From: Alteraquisediminimonas sediminicola
Lineage (GTDB): Bacteria; Pseudomonadota; Alphaproteobacteria; Sphingomonadales; Sphingomonadaceae
Reading direction: 5' to 3'
Length of the DNA stretch: 64,000 bases
NCBI RefSeq assembly: GCF_019740335.1
Contig: NZ_JAHXZS010000007.1
Span: forward strand, 62,001 to 126,000
Part shown: in pieces, positions 18,952-25,680 of the stretch
How the letters are laid out: each line of letters starts with the position of its first letter
Numbering within the stretch: position 1 is the first letter of the stretch
Notes under the pieces: generated by a model
The model's database searches: none
Seen by the model: the letters and a program-made list of their open reading frames with translations, nothing else
Told to the model about the DNA's origin: nothing
Program-made: the position numbers and the translations under genes

Positions 18952-19270
18952 AAACAGACGCGCAATTAATGCAACGCGCGGCGGTGGGCATCGCTTGCAA
19001 GCGGGCCTCGGCAATCGGTTCGCCGCAGCTGGTGCAAGTGCCGTAACTGCCATTGGCGATCCGGTCGAGCGCACCCTTGATCTGCATAATTTCATCGAGA
19101 CCGGCCTGTTCCAGACCTTCCAACACCTCATCGCCCTCGCGGTCCACCGCCTGCTCTTCCGAATCGGCGGCATGCGGCTGGCGCAGATCGGCCTCGATCG
19201 TATCGATCCGGCCAGTCAGTTCAGCCAGACGAGCCTGTAATTGGGCAGCGACAGCGCGGGTATCAGTCAT
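18950..19270 (-). CDS. DksA/TraR-type C4 zinc-finger protein
   Basis: 106-residue protein with a coiled-coil-like N-terminal half and a C4 zinc finger: C79 and C82 in GTCTSCGEPI, C100 and C103 in RCINC. Such proteins bind the RNA polymerase secondary channel with or without ppGpp. The ATG at 19270 is preferred because AAGGA lies seven bases upstream; an in-frame ATG at 19324 would add 18 residues. It is shorter than classical DksA (about 150 residues) and closer to the TraR/YbiI-like forms. Confidence 0.88.
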   Translation of the reverse strand: MTDTRAVAAQLQARLAELTGRIDTIEADLRQPHAADSEEQAVDREGDEVLEGLEQAGLDEIMQIKGALDRIANGSYGTCTSCGEPIAEARLQAMPTAARCINCASV

Positions 19271-19447
19271 CCATTTATCCTTCATATGATCATCAGAATC
19301 ATCGGCTTCTTGCCCTTGATCCAAGGGTTAATCATTGCGCTGGCGCAAATCCAGTGCAGTAACTTCGCTCCAGATGGTCAATCGGCTTGACGAACGCGGC
19401 CATGGGAGGTTAGAGGCGCGTCAGCTTCGGCCCATCAGGGCTGATAT

Positions 19448-19525
19448 GGCGATCGTAGTTCAATTGGTTAGAGCACCGGTTTGTGGTACCGGAAGTTGCG
19501 GGTTCAAGTCCCGTCGGTCGCCCCA
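19448..19525 (+). tRNA. tRNA-His (GTG)
   Basis: A full cloverleaf can be drawn: encoded G-1 at 19448 facing C73, acceptor GCGATCG with CGGTCGC, anticodon loop TTGTGGT with anticodon GTG, T-loop TTCAAGT, and an encoded CCA end at 19523-19525. The extra G-1:C73 pair is the histidine identity element. The acceptor contains a T5-G68 wobble; the displaced copy at the other prophage end has A at the matching place (63465). The 3' part from 19481 onward is therefore the attachment repeat and its last bases are phage-derived. Confidence 0.96.
19481..19525 (+). repeat. attL: prophage attachment repeat inside tRNA-His
   Basis: A 45-bp stretch beginning TTGTGGTACCGG and running to the CCA end matches 63429-63473 at 44 positions, the first 36 without interruption. 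The only difference is G at 19517 against A at 63465. It marks the left boundary of the integrated element, beside the integrase gene. Confidence 0.93.
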
Positions 19526-19538
19526 CTATTTCAATCAC

Positions 19539-19778
19539 TTAGGTAGTGTCGGTAACGGGGTTCACGGGTTCATGTGAACCTACGTGGTCGTAGAATGGGC
19601 AGGTTTCCGTAATATCCAGCCTGTTCTGCTGGTATCGAGCCTCGCCCTTACGGCACTCTACAATGTAGTTGAAGGGCTCACCCTCTTGGTGCCATGTGCA
19701 TCGGGCGTCTGAGTATTCTAGGTCAGTAGCCCACGGGCAGTTATGGCAGTTACGCACCTCGTATAGAAATCCTACCAT
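19539..19778 (-). CDS. Small cysteine-rich phage protein
   Basis: 79-residue protein with cysteines at 11, 14, 27, 42 and 60, the first pair as NCHNCPW, suggesting zinc binding. The start at 19778 overlaps the integrase stop and has AAGGAG seven bases upstream, so it is translated as the last gene of the lysogeny module. Its stop is 13 bases from the attachment repeat. A GGTTCA/TGAACC palindrome lies inside the 3' end. Function unknown. Confidence 0.7.
   Translation of the reverse strand: MVGFLYEVRNCHNCPWATDLEYSDARCTWHQEGEPFNYIVECRKGEARYQQNRLDITETCPFYDHVGSHEPVNPVTDTT
19567..19580. promoter_or_regulatory. Palindrome GGTTCATGTGAACC near attL
   Basis: Perfect 6-bp arms with a 2-base centre, 42 bases from the attachment core. 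A near copy with a 3-base centre stands at 63318-63334 on the other side of the prophage. In the excised circle the two would flank attP, so they may be operator or recombination-accessory sites. Confidence 0.35.
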
Positions 19779-20764
19779 GTCAGGCTCCTTGCCGCTCCCC
19801 GTAGGAAGTCCGGGTTATATCGGGCATACACCTTGCTCGTCACCGCACTGTCGCGGTGTCCAAGGAAGGCAGCGATTTCACTCATAGGCACCCGGTCCTC
19901 AGCCATCCACACAGCGGCACTATGCCGGAACATATGAGGATGGCATTTCACACCGGACCTAGCAGAGGCAGCTTCAATCCCCTTCTTGATAGAGAGGATA
20001 GGGCCACCCCTATATTCGATCACATAGTCAGACATGGCCGCAGCCTTAGCCTCACGCAGCGCATCCATAGCCCGGTCGTTCAATGCAACAACCGCACGGC
20101 CCTTGCTTGTCTGCACCCTCCCTGCCCCATTAAGGTCAGCGAGGGACCGATCAAAGTCCACTTGCTCCCACTTCATCTGTAGCAAGGCTGTAGCCCTTCC
20201 CCCTGTCGTCACCCCTAGGATAGCGAACAGACGAACATGAGGCATAGCGCACCCTACAAGGAACTTCTTAAAGTCCCTCTTACTCAGGTGTCCTACAGAC
20301 GATGGAGGTATAGCGGGCACAACGATAGCAGGGGCCTTGTCTATCAGGCCCAGCTTAGACGCCCAATTGAGGGCAGTCCTCACAAGAGATAGCTCTAACC
20401 TAGCTGTATTGACCGCACGAGCCCGCCAGAGCACATATGAGGCCCCTTGGGTATCATCTACCCTAGACAGCTCCATATCGCCCCAGTAAGGCTCTGAGGC
20501 CTTCCACGCCTCCTCCTTACGTCTACGGTCCTTGCCAATGGGCAATTGGCCTAGATATGCCGTAAGCACACCCCCGACCGTCACGACTGCACTAATGGAC
20601 CGTGAAGTCCAAGCCTTACGGGCCGCAGCCTCAGCAACTACCTTATCCTGAGTATGGAGGCTAAGCCTCACACGCTTCCCCCCTTCATGCCAGATCACAC
20701 AATAACTCCAGTATACGGAACTATCGGACCTAGTGCGGGTTAAGCGTCCTAGAGCATACGACAT
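19772..20764 (-). CDS. int: Tyrosine-family site-specific integrase
   Basis: 330-residue recombinase that integrates and, with help, excises the prophage at tRNA-His. The catalytic set is visible: R190 in TTGGRATALLQMKWEQVD, K221 in QTSKGR, H277 and R280 in HPHMFRHS, H303 in FLGHRD and the nucleophile Y313 in KVYARY. The N-terminal 150 residues contain the arm-binding and core-binding regions. It starts inside the end of the Xis-like gene and lies next to attL, as expected for a phage integrase with attP just downstream of int. Confidence 0.95.
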   Translation of the reverse strand: MSYALGRLTRTRSDSSVYWSYCVIWHEGGKRVRLSLHTQDKVVAEAAARKAWTSRSISAVVTVGGVLTAYLGQLPIGKDRRRKEEAWKASEPYWGDMELSRVDDTQGASYVLWRARAVNTARLELSLVRTALNWASKLGLIDKAPAIVVPAIPPSSVGHLSKRDFKKFLVGCAMPHVRLFAILGVTTGGRATALLQMKWEQVDFDRSLADLNGAGRVQTSKGRAVVALNDRAMDALREAKAAAMSDYVIEYRGGPILSIKKGIEAASARSGVKCHPHMFRHSAAVWMAEDRVPMSEIAAFLGHRDSAVTSKVYARYNPDFLRGAARSLTW

Positions 20765-20913
20765 TCGTAATCCTCCACAGCCTTACCCCTCACACGCCAC
20801 AGCTTGCCAAGCCTAAAGGCGGGCAAGTCCCCGGAGTGCATAAGGGAGTAGATGAAAGTGGTGCTTACGCCCCAATGGGCAGCGAGGCTTGATACAGTGA
20901 ATAGCGAGGGCAT
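20749..20913 (-). CDS. Excisionase-like helix-turn-helix protein (54 aa)
   Basis: A 54-residue frame with the MerR/AlpA-type excisionase pattern: FTVSSLAAHWGVSTTFIYSL, then SGDLPAFRLGKLWRVRG and a closing VEDYE. It starts at 20913 six bases after AGGTGA and overlaps the int start by 16 bases in another frame. Size, fold and overlap with int support a recombination directionality factor or regulator of int. Whether it promotes excision is inferred from family and context only. Confidence 0.82.
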   Translation of the reverse strand: MPSLFTVSSLAAHWGVSTTFIYSLMHSGDLPAFRLGKLWRVRGKAVEDYECRML

Positions 20914-20940
20914 ACGGCTCACCTAAGGCCAAGGAGTTAA

Positions 20941-21057
20941 CTAGGAGTTACTAGATATGCTTGCCCAAGCCATCACAAACGGCACAGTAAGGGCCACAAT
21001 CACGGAATATGACAATATGCTTACAAAGGCATCAAGCGTAGCCTGAGCGTCAATCAC
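20941..21057 (-). CDS. Predicted single-span membrane micro-protein (38 aa)
   Basis: GTG start at 21057 forming a GTGA overlap with the stop of the preceding 39-residue frame. After a polar start (VIDAQATLDAF) residues 11-33 are hydrophobic (VSILSYSVIVALTVPFVMAW), consistent with one membrane helix. Coupling and hydrophobicity are the only support. Confidence 0.4.
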   Translation of the reverse strand: MIDAQATLDAFVSILSYSVIVALTVPFVMAWASISSNS

Positions 21058-21173
21058 CGCCACACCATAGCATAGCGGCCAGTCGCAAGGATCATGGTCT
21101 TAGTGATTAATAAGAAGCCCGCGTCATCCCAAGCAAAGCGAGGGGCATAGTAGGAGTGCTTACGAATGAGCAT
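21054..21173 (-). CDS. Short basic phage ORF (39 aa)
   Basis: ATG at 21173 with AGGA seven bases upstream; the product starts MLIRKHSYYAPRFAWDDAGF. It is coupled by GTGA to the membrane micro-ORF and lies between the 187-residue gene and the Xis-like gene on the same strand. No family is recognised. Confidence 0.4.
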   Translation of the reverse strand: MLIRKHSYYAPRFAWDDAGFLLITKTMILATGRYAMVWR

Positions 21174-21247
21174 ATCAGTATCCTAACCAGCACACCCCAC
21201 CACACGTCAAAGGCGTATGGAGGGGTCGGGAAGTCCAAGGGTTACGA

Positions 21248-21811
21248 TCAGGCCTTAACAGGCACCGGAACCTTCACAGCGAGGACCTTTAGGTCCGCAA
21301 GGGCAGCCTTAGAGGCATCACTCAGATGCGCCGTGGTATCACTGGCTTGCTTGATAAGGCGGGCCACAGCTAAGGCTAAGGCCACATCGTCAAAGTCCTT
21401 CTTAGCCACCTCTGGCACTGACCAGAAAGGCTCACAGGATAAGAGGCCATCAAGGATAGCCTGATCCTCTAAGCGGTCGTCAGCAGGGCATAGCTTTGCG
21501 TTATAGATATCGAGCTTTTTATCAAAGACGAGCCGGATATTGCTATGGGTTTCAAACCACGCAACCAGAGCCTTAGCACGAGTATGCTTACCCAAGTTAT
21601 TCACAAGGGCCTTAGCAGAGGACGTGTCACCATTTTGAACAGACGTATGGATAGCCGCAATGCCATTGGCGTGCATATCAATATCCAAGTTACCAGCACG
21701 AGTACCGATGCTCTTAGACAGGGCAACGGACTTGCTCACAACATACTTGCCGTCAGTCTGCAAGGTCAGCAGCTTGGCGGAGACGGATTGCTTGAAAGTC
21801 AGCTTAGTCAT
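21248..21811 (-). CDS. Hypothetical phage protein (187 aa)
   Basis: Unrecognised 187-residue protein with two mainly alpha-helical stretches, beginning MTKLTFKQSVSAKLLTLQ. The ATG at 21811 is preferred over a GTG nine bases upstream because AAGGTG, six bases before the ATG, serves as ribosome site and overlaps that GTG. It is the first sizeable gene downstream of the noncoding segment and of the phage promoter at 22975, so it heads the lysogeny module. Around residues 55-90 it has an Ala/Asn-rich region ending in HTRAKALVAWFETHSNIRLV. A regulatory or replication-modulating role is possible but nothing in the sequence shows it. Confidence 0.75.
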   Translation of the reverse strand: MTKLTFKQSVSAKLLTLQTDGKYVVSKSVALSKSIGTRAGNLDIDMHANGIAAIHTSVQNGDTSSAKALVNNLGKHTRAKALVAWFETHSNIRLVFDKKLDIYNAKLCPADDRLEDQAILDGLLSCEPFWSVPEVAKKDFDDVALALAVARLIKQASDTTAHLSDASKAALADLKVLAVKVPVPVKA

Positions 21812-21840
21812 ATCAGTCACCTTCTCTATAACCTAGTAAA

Positions 21841-21951
21841 GCACTAGGGATAGAGGCAGGGCAGCGTCACAGCCTTCACATGACTGTCTTGTATATGAAC
21901 ACATGATTAGGGTCAGTAGATTGCAGCTTGGCCTGCCTCTATCGCTAGTGC
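21841..21951 (-). ncRNA. Long leader stem-loop upstream of the 187-aa gene
   Basis: GCACTAGGGATAGAGGCAGG at 21841-21860 is complementary to 21932-21951 with one mismatch, giving a 20-bp stem closing a loop of about 70 bases. On the - strand it would lie in the 5' leader of the 21248-21811 gene, ending some 30 bases before the start codon. A TATAAT hexamer at 22003-22008 (- strand) could start such a transcript. Regulatory leader or small RNA is an inference. Confidence 0.4.
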
Positions 21952-22760
21952 CTAGACGGTCGTGAGATACGAATGTTTTAATCCTACTCACAACGGTCAG
22001 GCATTATAGCTTTGCCCCCTTGTTCCCTACCTCGGTAGCGTGATGGTTAGTGATGCAGCGTTTGGGATACCTCTCACTACATGAGAGGCCGCTCGGCCAC
22101 CTAGTCTGGACAATCCATCCTAGGCGCACCCTATACACGTTGGGGCCTTAATTACTTAGCCGCCCATCCGTTCTCCTAGCCAAGGCTTGTCACACCTATA
22201 AGCTAGACCCCTGATGGTGCCTGCGTCTTGCCCACTTCCACCCGTCACCGGGAACCGGAAGCTGCGCCCACTCTAGCTATTCATTAAGGATCAGGCCTCA
22301 CCCTTGCAGGATAAGCAATCACCCTAGCTAGCTGCTAGTTGGTTCGGTTATAGCCTAGTCCTGTCATGCTAGGTCATGCCGGGATTTATGCCCCGGTTAA
22401 GGTTAGTAGCTAATGCGGGTTGTTCCCCGTCACCATTTAAGAGATAAGCTAAGCTATATAAACTGTCAAGCCTTACTAATCTTAACCCCTAGGGCTTTGC
22501 CTTGCTATTCAGACCGCAACTAGTGCCTGTCCTATAGGTAGGGCTTGCGCCTATTCCCCTAGTGAGGGGAGGGCCGGGTAGGCCGCTAGGCCCTTCCGAT
22601 GTTTTGGTTATAGGCTTGGCTATTTGCATTGTATAGCCCTTATTTTGCTTATCCCTTACTTTTATTAGTATATCCTTATCTCTTATATACTTAGTGGCCA
22701 TGCAGTGCCTAGGTTATCCCCATATCCCTATATATATACGTCCTTGGCTTGCCCTTGGCC

Positions 22761-22895
22761 TGTCTCTCTATCCCTCTTGTCCTCTCTTGCCCTCTTGTCC
22801 TATCTATCCCTTGGTTCTCTCTCTTGGCTCTCCTTCCCTCTCTCTCTTATGCCCTCTCTATCCCCTCTTTATATATCCGGGTTCCTATCCTCTCT
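22761..22895 (+). other. Polypyrimidine tract (purine-rich on the - strand)
   Basis: Some 135 bases consisting almost only of C and T on the + strand, with repeated CTCTTGTCC and CCCTCT units. The transcribed strand of the phage would give a purine-only RNA. It is not coding: the only + frame reads low-complexity Leu/Pro/Ser. Confidence 0.6.
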
Positions 22896-22974
22896 TATTG
22901 AGAGGCTCTTTCCCCTCTCATATTATATCCGCAAATAGATGCAGAATGGCCCCTTTCGGGCTTTCATCGTTCTA

Positions 22975-22991
22975 TTGTGCGGGACGGTATC
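22975..22991 (-). promoter_or_regulatory. Phage RNA polymerase promoter P1
   Basis: On the - strand GATACCGTCCCGCACAA, identical to the sites at 31264 and 45880. It directs transcription through the noncoding segment toward the 187-residue, Xis-like and integrase genes. Assignment rests on exact repetition, intergenic placement, shared orientation with the genes and presence of a T7-type polymerase in the same element. Confidence 0.75.
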
Positions 22992-23012
22992 AATTCAGAT
23001 TAAGGGGAAGGG

Positions 23013-23216
23013 CTAGGGCATGGCCTAAGAGCCAAGCCTAATGGATACAGATAGCCCTAGGGCATGGCCTAAGCCGATACAGATAGCCCCTATATCCATA
23101 TCTGCCCTATCCCTAGCCCTAAGCCCCTTCATATCCCTAGCTTAAGCTATACTTTGCTTAGCTCTTATGATGCTTATGCCCATATATAACCATAGCTTAG
23201 CTTATACTTTGCTTAG
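23013..23216 (-). repeat. Short direct repeats
   Basis: Three repeated words occur twice each: CTAGGGCATGGCCTAAG (23013-23029, 23057-23073), GATACAGATAGCCC (23044-23057, 23076-23089) and TATACTTTGCTTAG (23148-23161, 23203-23216). Such small repeats beside the genome ends recall the short repeat arrays flanking the terminal repeats of T7. Confidence 0.55.
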
Positions 23217-23449
23217 GGCTAAGCTATGCCAATGCTATATAAATGCTGTCCCGTGCATTATAGGGATTTACATATCATATTGATGCGCTTATAACCTATT
23301 GCATAGAGCGATTGGTCGCATCCCGGCTTCCCCTAGGCCATGGCTTGATAGGGGCATGGGGGAGAATGGCGTCACACTTGGTCTGAGGGGCCCCCTCTCA
23401 TAAGGATATCAAATTCAGGCCATAGGGCATATGAGAGGAGGGCTCAGGG

Positions 23450-23854
23450 TTACTTCAATGCAGGGGCGGGAGCTTTGGCAGCCGCACGTTCATCGAACAC
23501 TACGCGGCCAGTAGAGGTGACTAACTGGTCCTGCTCGTTCCATGTAGGTCCACCGGGCTTGGAGTACACGCTCTCCCCGCTAAACGAGTTATGCAGAGGG
23601 GTTTTCCACCTGTCGTTATAGTGGGGCAAACCATCGTTAGCGTTGAGGGAGGTCCCGGCTTTGTAGTCCCCGGACTTCCAATACCCCCGCATGTCGTAGT
23701 CAGGGGTAATAGGGGCATGCGTCTGAGCAGCCCAGTCAGAGAACTGCTGCTCCTCAACAGGGGACAGCTTAGTGAGCTTGTTGCGCCATCCTTGGACAGC
23801 GTAGGAGTTCTGCCAAGGGGCGCTGTTAGCGTTGAACTTGAACTGGCTAGCCAC
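23450..23854 (-). CDS. Conserved podovirus protein, possibly structural
   Basis: 134-residue soluble protein rich in Trp, Tyr and Asn, with the motifs FSDWAAQTHAPITPDYDMRG and LHNSFSGESVYSKPGGPTW. Similar small proteins with a DYD(M/L)RG segment occur near lysis genes of many podophages without an assigned role. The start touches the Rz1 stop. The C-terminus is Ala/Pro-rich. It is the last clear gene before the noncoding segment. Confidence 0.7.
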   Translation of the reverse strand: MASQFKFNANSAPWQNSYAVQGWRNKLTKLSPVEEQQFSDWAAQTHAPITPDYDMRGYWKSGDYKAGTSLNANDGLPHYNDRWKTPLHNSFSGESVYSKPGGPTWNEQDQLVTSTGRVVFDERAAAKAPAPALK

Positions 23855-24129
23855 TACTTACTGAGCTCCTGAGCCCATATACGAAGGGCTCCCTTATCGG
23901 CATTACAGTTAGAGAGGTCCACGCGGAGGGAGCGGACCTTAAGAACTAAGTCCCCTGTCGTTTCCAAAGGGATCGAAGTCTCAGGGCAATCTTCAATGAG
24001 AGCCTGAGGCGGCGGTAGGAGAGCTGGATGCTCACGCTTACCGCAAGCTGTTAAGGACAGCAGGAGGGATAGGCTGAGAAGCCCAATCCGGGTTGTCGGC
24101 CAAAGCCTTTCGAGTAACGGAGAGCCCAC
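23854..24129 (-). CDS. Outer-membrane spanin (Rz1-like lipoprotein)
   Basis: 91-residue lipoprotein with a signal sequence and lipobox LSLTAC, giving the lipidated Cys at residue 29. The mature part is Pro-rich (PALLPPPQAL). Its first 90 bases overlap the end of the i-spanin gene in another frame, the classic Rz/Rz1 arrangement. With the i-spanin it fuses inner and outer membrane at the last step of lysis. Confidence 0.88.
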   Translation of the reverse strand: MGSPLLERLWPTTRIGLLSLSLLLSLTACGKREHPALLPPPQALIEDCPETSIPLETTGDLVLKVRSLRVDLSNCNADKGALRIWAQELSK

Positions 24130-24370
24130 GAGCTTCCCTTTCTATGATGATGGTACGGACCTTCTGACGCTCGGCTAAAGCGATGGCGTCAGCCTCTCTT
24201 GCAGCCCGGAGGAGAGATACCTCTCCCTGAGCCGCTAGGAGGTCCGCTGAGAGCTCCTTAGAGGTAGCCCGGTATGATGTGACCTGCCAGATGAGGAAGG
24301 CCACTAGCAGGGCTCCTAGGGCAGCCAGAGAGGTACGCCAGTATTTGTATGCTAGTAACAGTAGGGACAT
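24038..24370 (-). CDS. Inner-membrane spanin (Rz-like)
   Basis: 110-residue protein with one N-terminal membrane helix (about residues 13-32, LAALGALLVAFLIW) followed by an Ala/Glu/Arg-rich coiled coil facing the periplasm. It starts six bases after the endolysin stop and contains the Rz1 start. Membrane topology and position identify it. Confidence 0.87.
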   Translation of the reverse strand: MSLLLLAYKYWRTSLAALGALLVAFLIWQVTSYRATSKELSADLLAAQGEVSLLRAAREADAIALAERQKVRTIIIEREARGLSVTRKALADNPDWASQPIPPAVLNSLR

Positions 24371-24376
24371 GAGGGG

Positions 24377-24889
24377 TTATCCTGCTAGTATGCCCTGTAT
24401 GGCGTCCTGAGAGGCTGCTGGGGATACGACTGAGTATGGGGTTAGGAAGAGGTAACGCTCAGCCTTGCGGCGCTTCTCTAGGCCACGGAGAACGATGTTC
24501 TGGCCCTTGACCCTAGCGTACTTCCATTTGGGGAACTGGTCCGCTGCCCCGATGTAGTCCTTGGCATTAAGGCGCTTGGCCATAGTGCTCTTACAGAACT
24601 TGGGGACACCGATGTTGAAGGCGAAGGAGACGACAGCATCGCGCTGGTTTGGGGTAAGCGGGGCAGAGATACACTTCTCCACACCTGCACGGTGCATGGC
24701 TATATCCCGGAGGAGAGTAGCGTTGCACTCGTCTAGGGTAAGACGTTGCCCGAGCTTTACCTCGGGGCCCGTGTGACCGTAGCAGATGGTGGGGATGCCC
24801 ACGGGGTCTAGGTACGCGGAGGTACGCAGACCCTCGTGGGCTTGAATGGTAGCTAGGCCCGCTGCCCCGATGATCGCTGCTGCGGTCAA
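24377..24889 (-). CDS. Endolysin, T4-type lysozyme (GH24) with signal-anchor-like N-terminus
   Basis: Muramidase that cleaves the peptidoglycan glycan backbone. The E-D-T triad is at E19, D28 and T34, with the same 9- and 6-residue spacing as T4 lysozyme (E11, D20, T26). The first 16 residues are hydrophobic and Ala-rich, fitting a signal-arrest-release sequence. The TTG at 24889 lacks a ribosome site; the frame stays open to 24913, where AAGGA sits six bases before an ATC codon and adds the charged ILKKLIAP segment such an anchor needs. Confidence 0.9.
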   Translation of the reverse strand: MTAAAIIGAAGLATIQAHEGLRTSAYLDPVGIPTICYGHTGPEVKLGQRLTLDECNATLLRDIAMHRAGVEKCISAPLTPNQRDAVVSFAFNIGVPKFCKSTMAKRLNAKDYIGAADQFPKWKYARVKGQNIVLRGLEKRRKAERYLFLTPYSVVSPAASQDAIQGILAG

Positions 24890-24922
24890 AGGGGCAATGA
24901 GTTTCTTTAAGATAGGCTGTCC

Positions 24923-25405
24923 TTAGATGGCGTGGGTGAGCATCATGTTACAGGCGAGGTCGTTAGCGACTGCACCTACCGTGGACTGACCAGTGACCTT
25001 GATGAGAGCATCAGCGGTCAGGGAGATGGCTGCTACACCGTTGTTAGTGAAGGAGACGGTATCAGCGGCCCCTGAGCCCGCGCTAACGTACACGAGAATG
25101 CGCTGGGCCCCTGCGGCTGTACGGACGATGGTGGCCTCCATAGCCCAGTGCGTGACGGTGGCTACGGCGGTAGTAAGGGTCGCGATGACCGTAGCGCCAA
25201 GGTAGAGCTTGATAGTGCGGCTGCGGGTGCTGCCCACCATTGTACCAGAGGCCACCACGCGGGTAGCCTGCCCATCCACGGCCAGCGTGTTAGCCGGGAG
25301 CGTGAAGGACTGTAGGGTAGTCTCGGTGACATTGGCAGCGGTGCCGACAGCAGCGATGGGGGATGCTAGGCGGCTCTCTTTAGGAGCCCCTGTGTTGATC
25401 CGCAT
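24923..25405 (-). CDS. Beta-rich virion protein (putative decoration or tail protein)
   Basis: 160-residue Thr/Ala/Val-rich protein with no signal peptide, predicted mostly beta. Motifs such as FTLPANTLAVDGQATRVVAS and RILVYVSAGSGAADTVSFTN recall small phage structural proteins with a jelly-roll fold. It is the third of three overlapping or adjacent genes between the large terminase and the endolysin. A role on the particle surface is inferred. Confidence 0.65.
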   Translation of the reverse strand: MRINTGAPKESRLASPIAAVGTAANVTETTLQSFTLPANTLAVDGQATRVVASGTMVGSTRSRTIKLYLGATVIATLTTAVATVTHWAMEATIVRTAAGAQRILVYVSAGSGAADTVSFTNNGVAAISLTADALIKVTGQSTVGAVANDLACNMMLTHAI

Positions 25406-25680
25406 TAGTACTCCGTAGCCCCGAAGGTCTTACCCGTGGTGATGCAGAATACGTTGACAGCCTGATTGGTGTTTACGTCAGCCGAGGAGCCAGCGGTAAG
25501 CTTGAAGCCCGTGCCGACAGCGGCAACGATGCCGGTCTCCGTAAGCCACATGTCTGTGTCTGAGGTGTTCTGAAAGGTCAGACCCCGACGAGCACGGTTG
25601 ATTGGGGCCACGGCCTGAGAGACACCACCAGTGGTGATGGTGCCCCCCCGGTTAACGCCCTGATAGAGCAAGCCGCTCAT
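25405..25680 (-). CDS. Small putative virion protein (91 aa)
   Basis: The ATG at 25680 overlaps the preceding stop (TAATG) and gives 91 residues starting MSGLLYQGVNRGGTITTGG. A longer upstream frame is only a shadow of the Ig-like gene. The sequence ARRGLTFQNTSDTDMWLTE is typical of small phage structural proteins. It is coupled to both neighbours. Confidence 0.65.
   Translation of the reverse strand: MSGLLYQGVNRGGTITTGGVSQAVAPINRARRGLTFQNTSDTDMWLTETGIVAAVGTGFKLTAGSSADVNTNQAVNVFCITTGKTFGATEY

Larger units (their letters stand above)
21812..23449. other. Gene-poor, repeat- and hairpin-rich segment
   Basis: About 1.6 kb without a convincing gene, lower in GC than the rest of the prophage. It holds the leader stem-loop, many short hairpins (for example CCTCTCA/TGAGAGG near 22070-22090), a TTGACA hexamer at 22464-22469 (- strand), a polypyrimidine tract, one phage promoter and short direct repeats. 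It lies between the last lysis gene and the lysogeny module, where the ends of the linear virion DNA are expected. A concatemer junction or packaging region is the best guess. Confidence 0.5.

Noticed and set aside
22489-22701. 70-residue frame on the - strand within the noncoding segment
   Set aside because: The first 35 residues look protein-like (KYIRDKDILIKVRDKQNKGY), but there is no convincing ribosome site and the second half translates hairpins. Left out as insufficiently supported.
22694-23041. Open frame of 115 codons on the + strand
   Set aside because: It is a translation of the polypyrimidine tract: low-complexity Leu/Pro/Ser/Tyr, against the direction of all phage genes and running into promoter P1.
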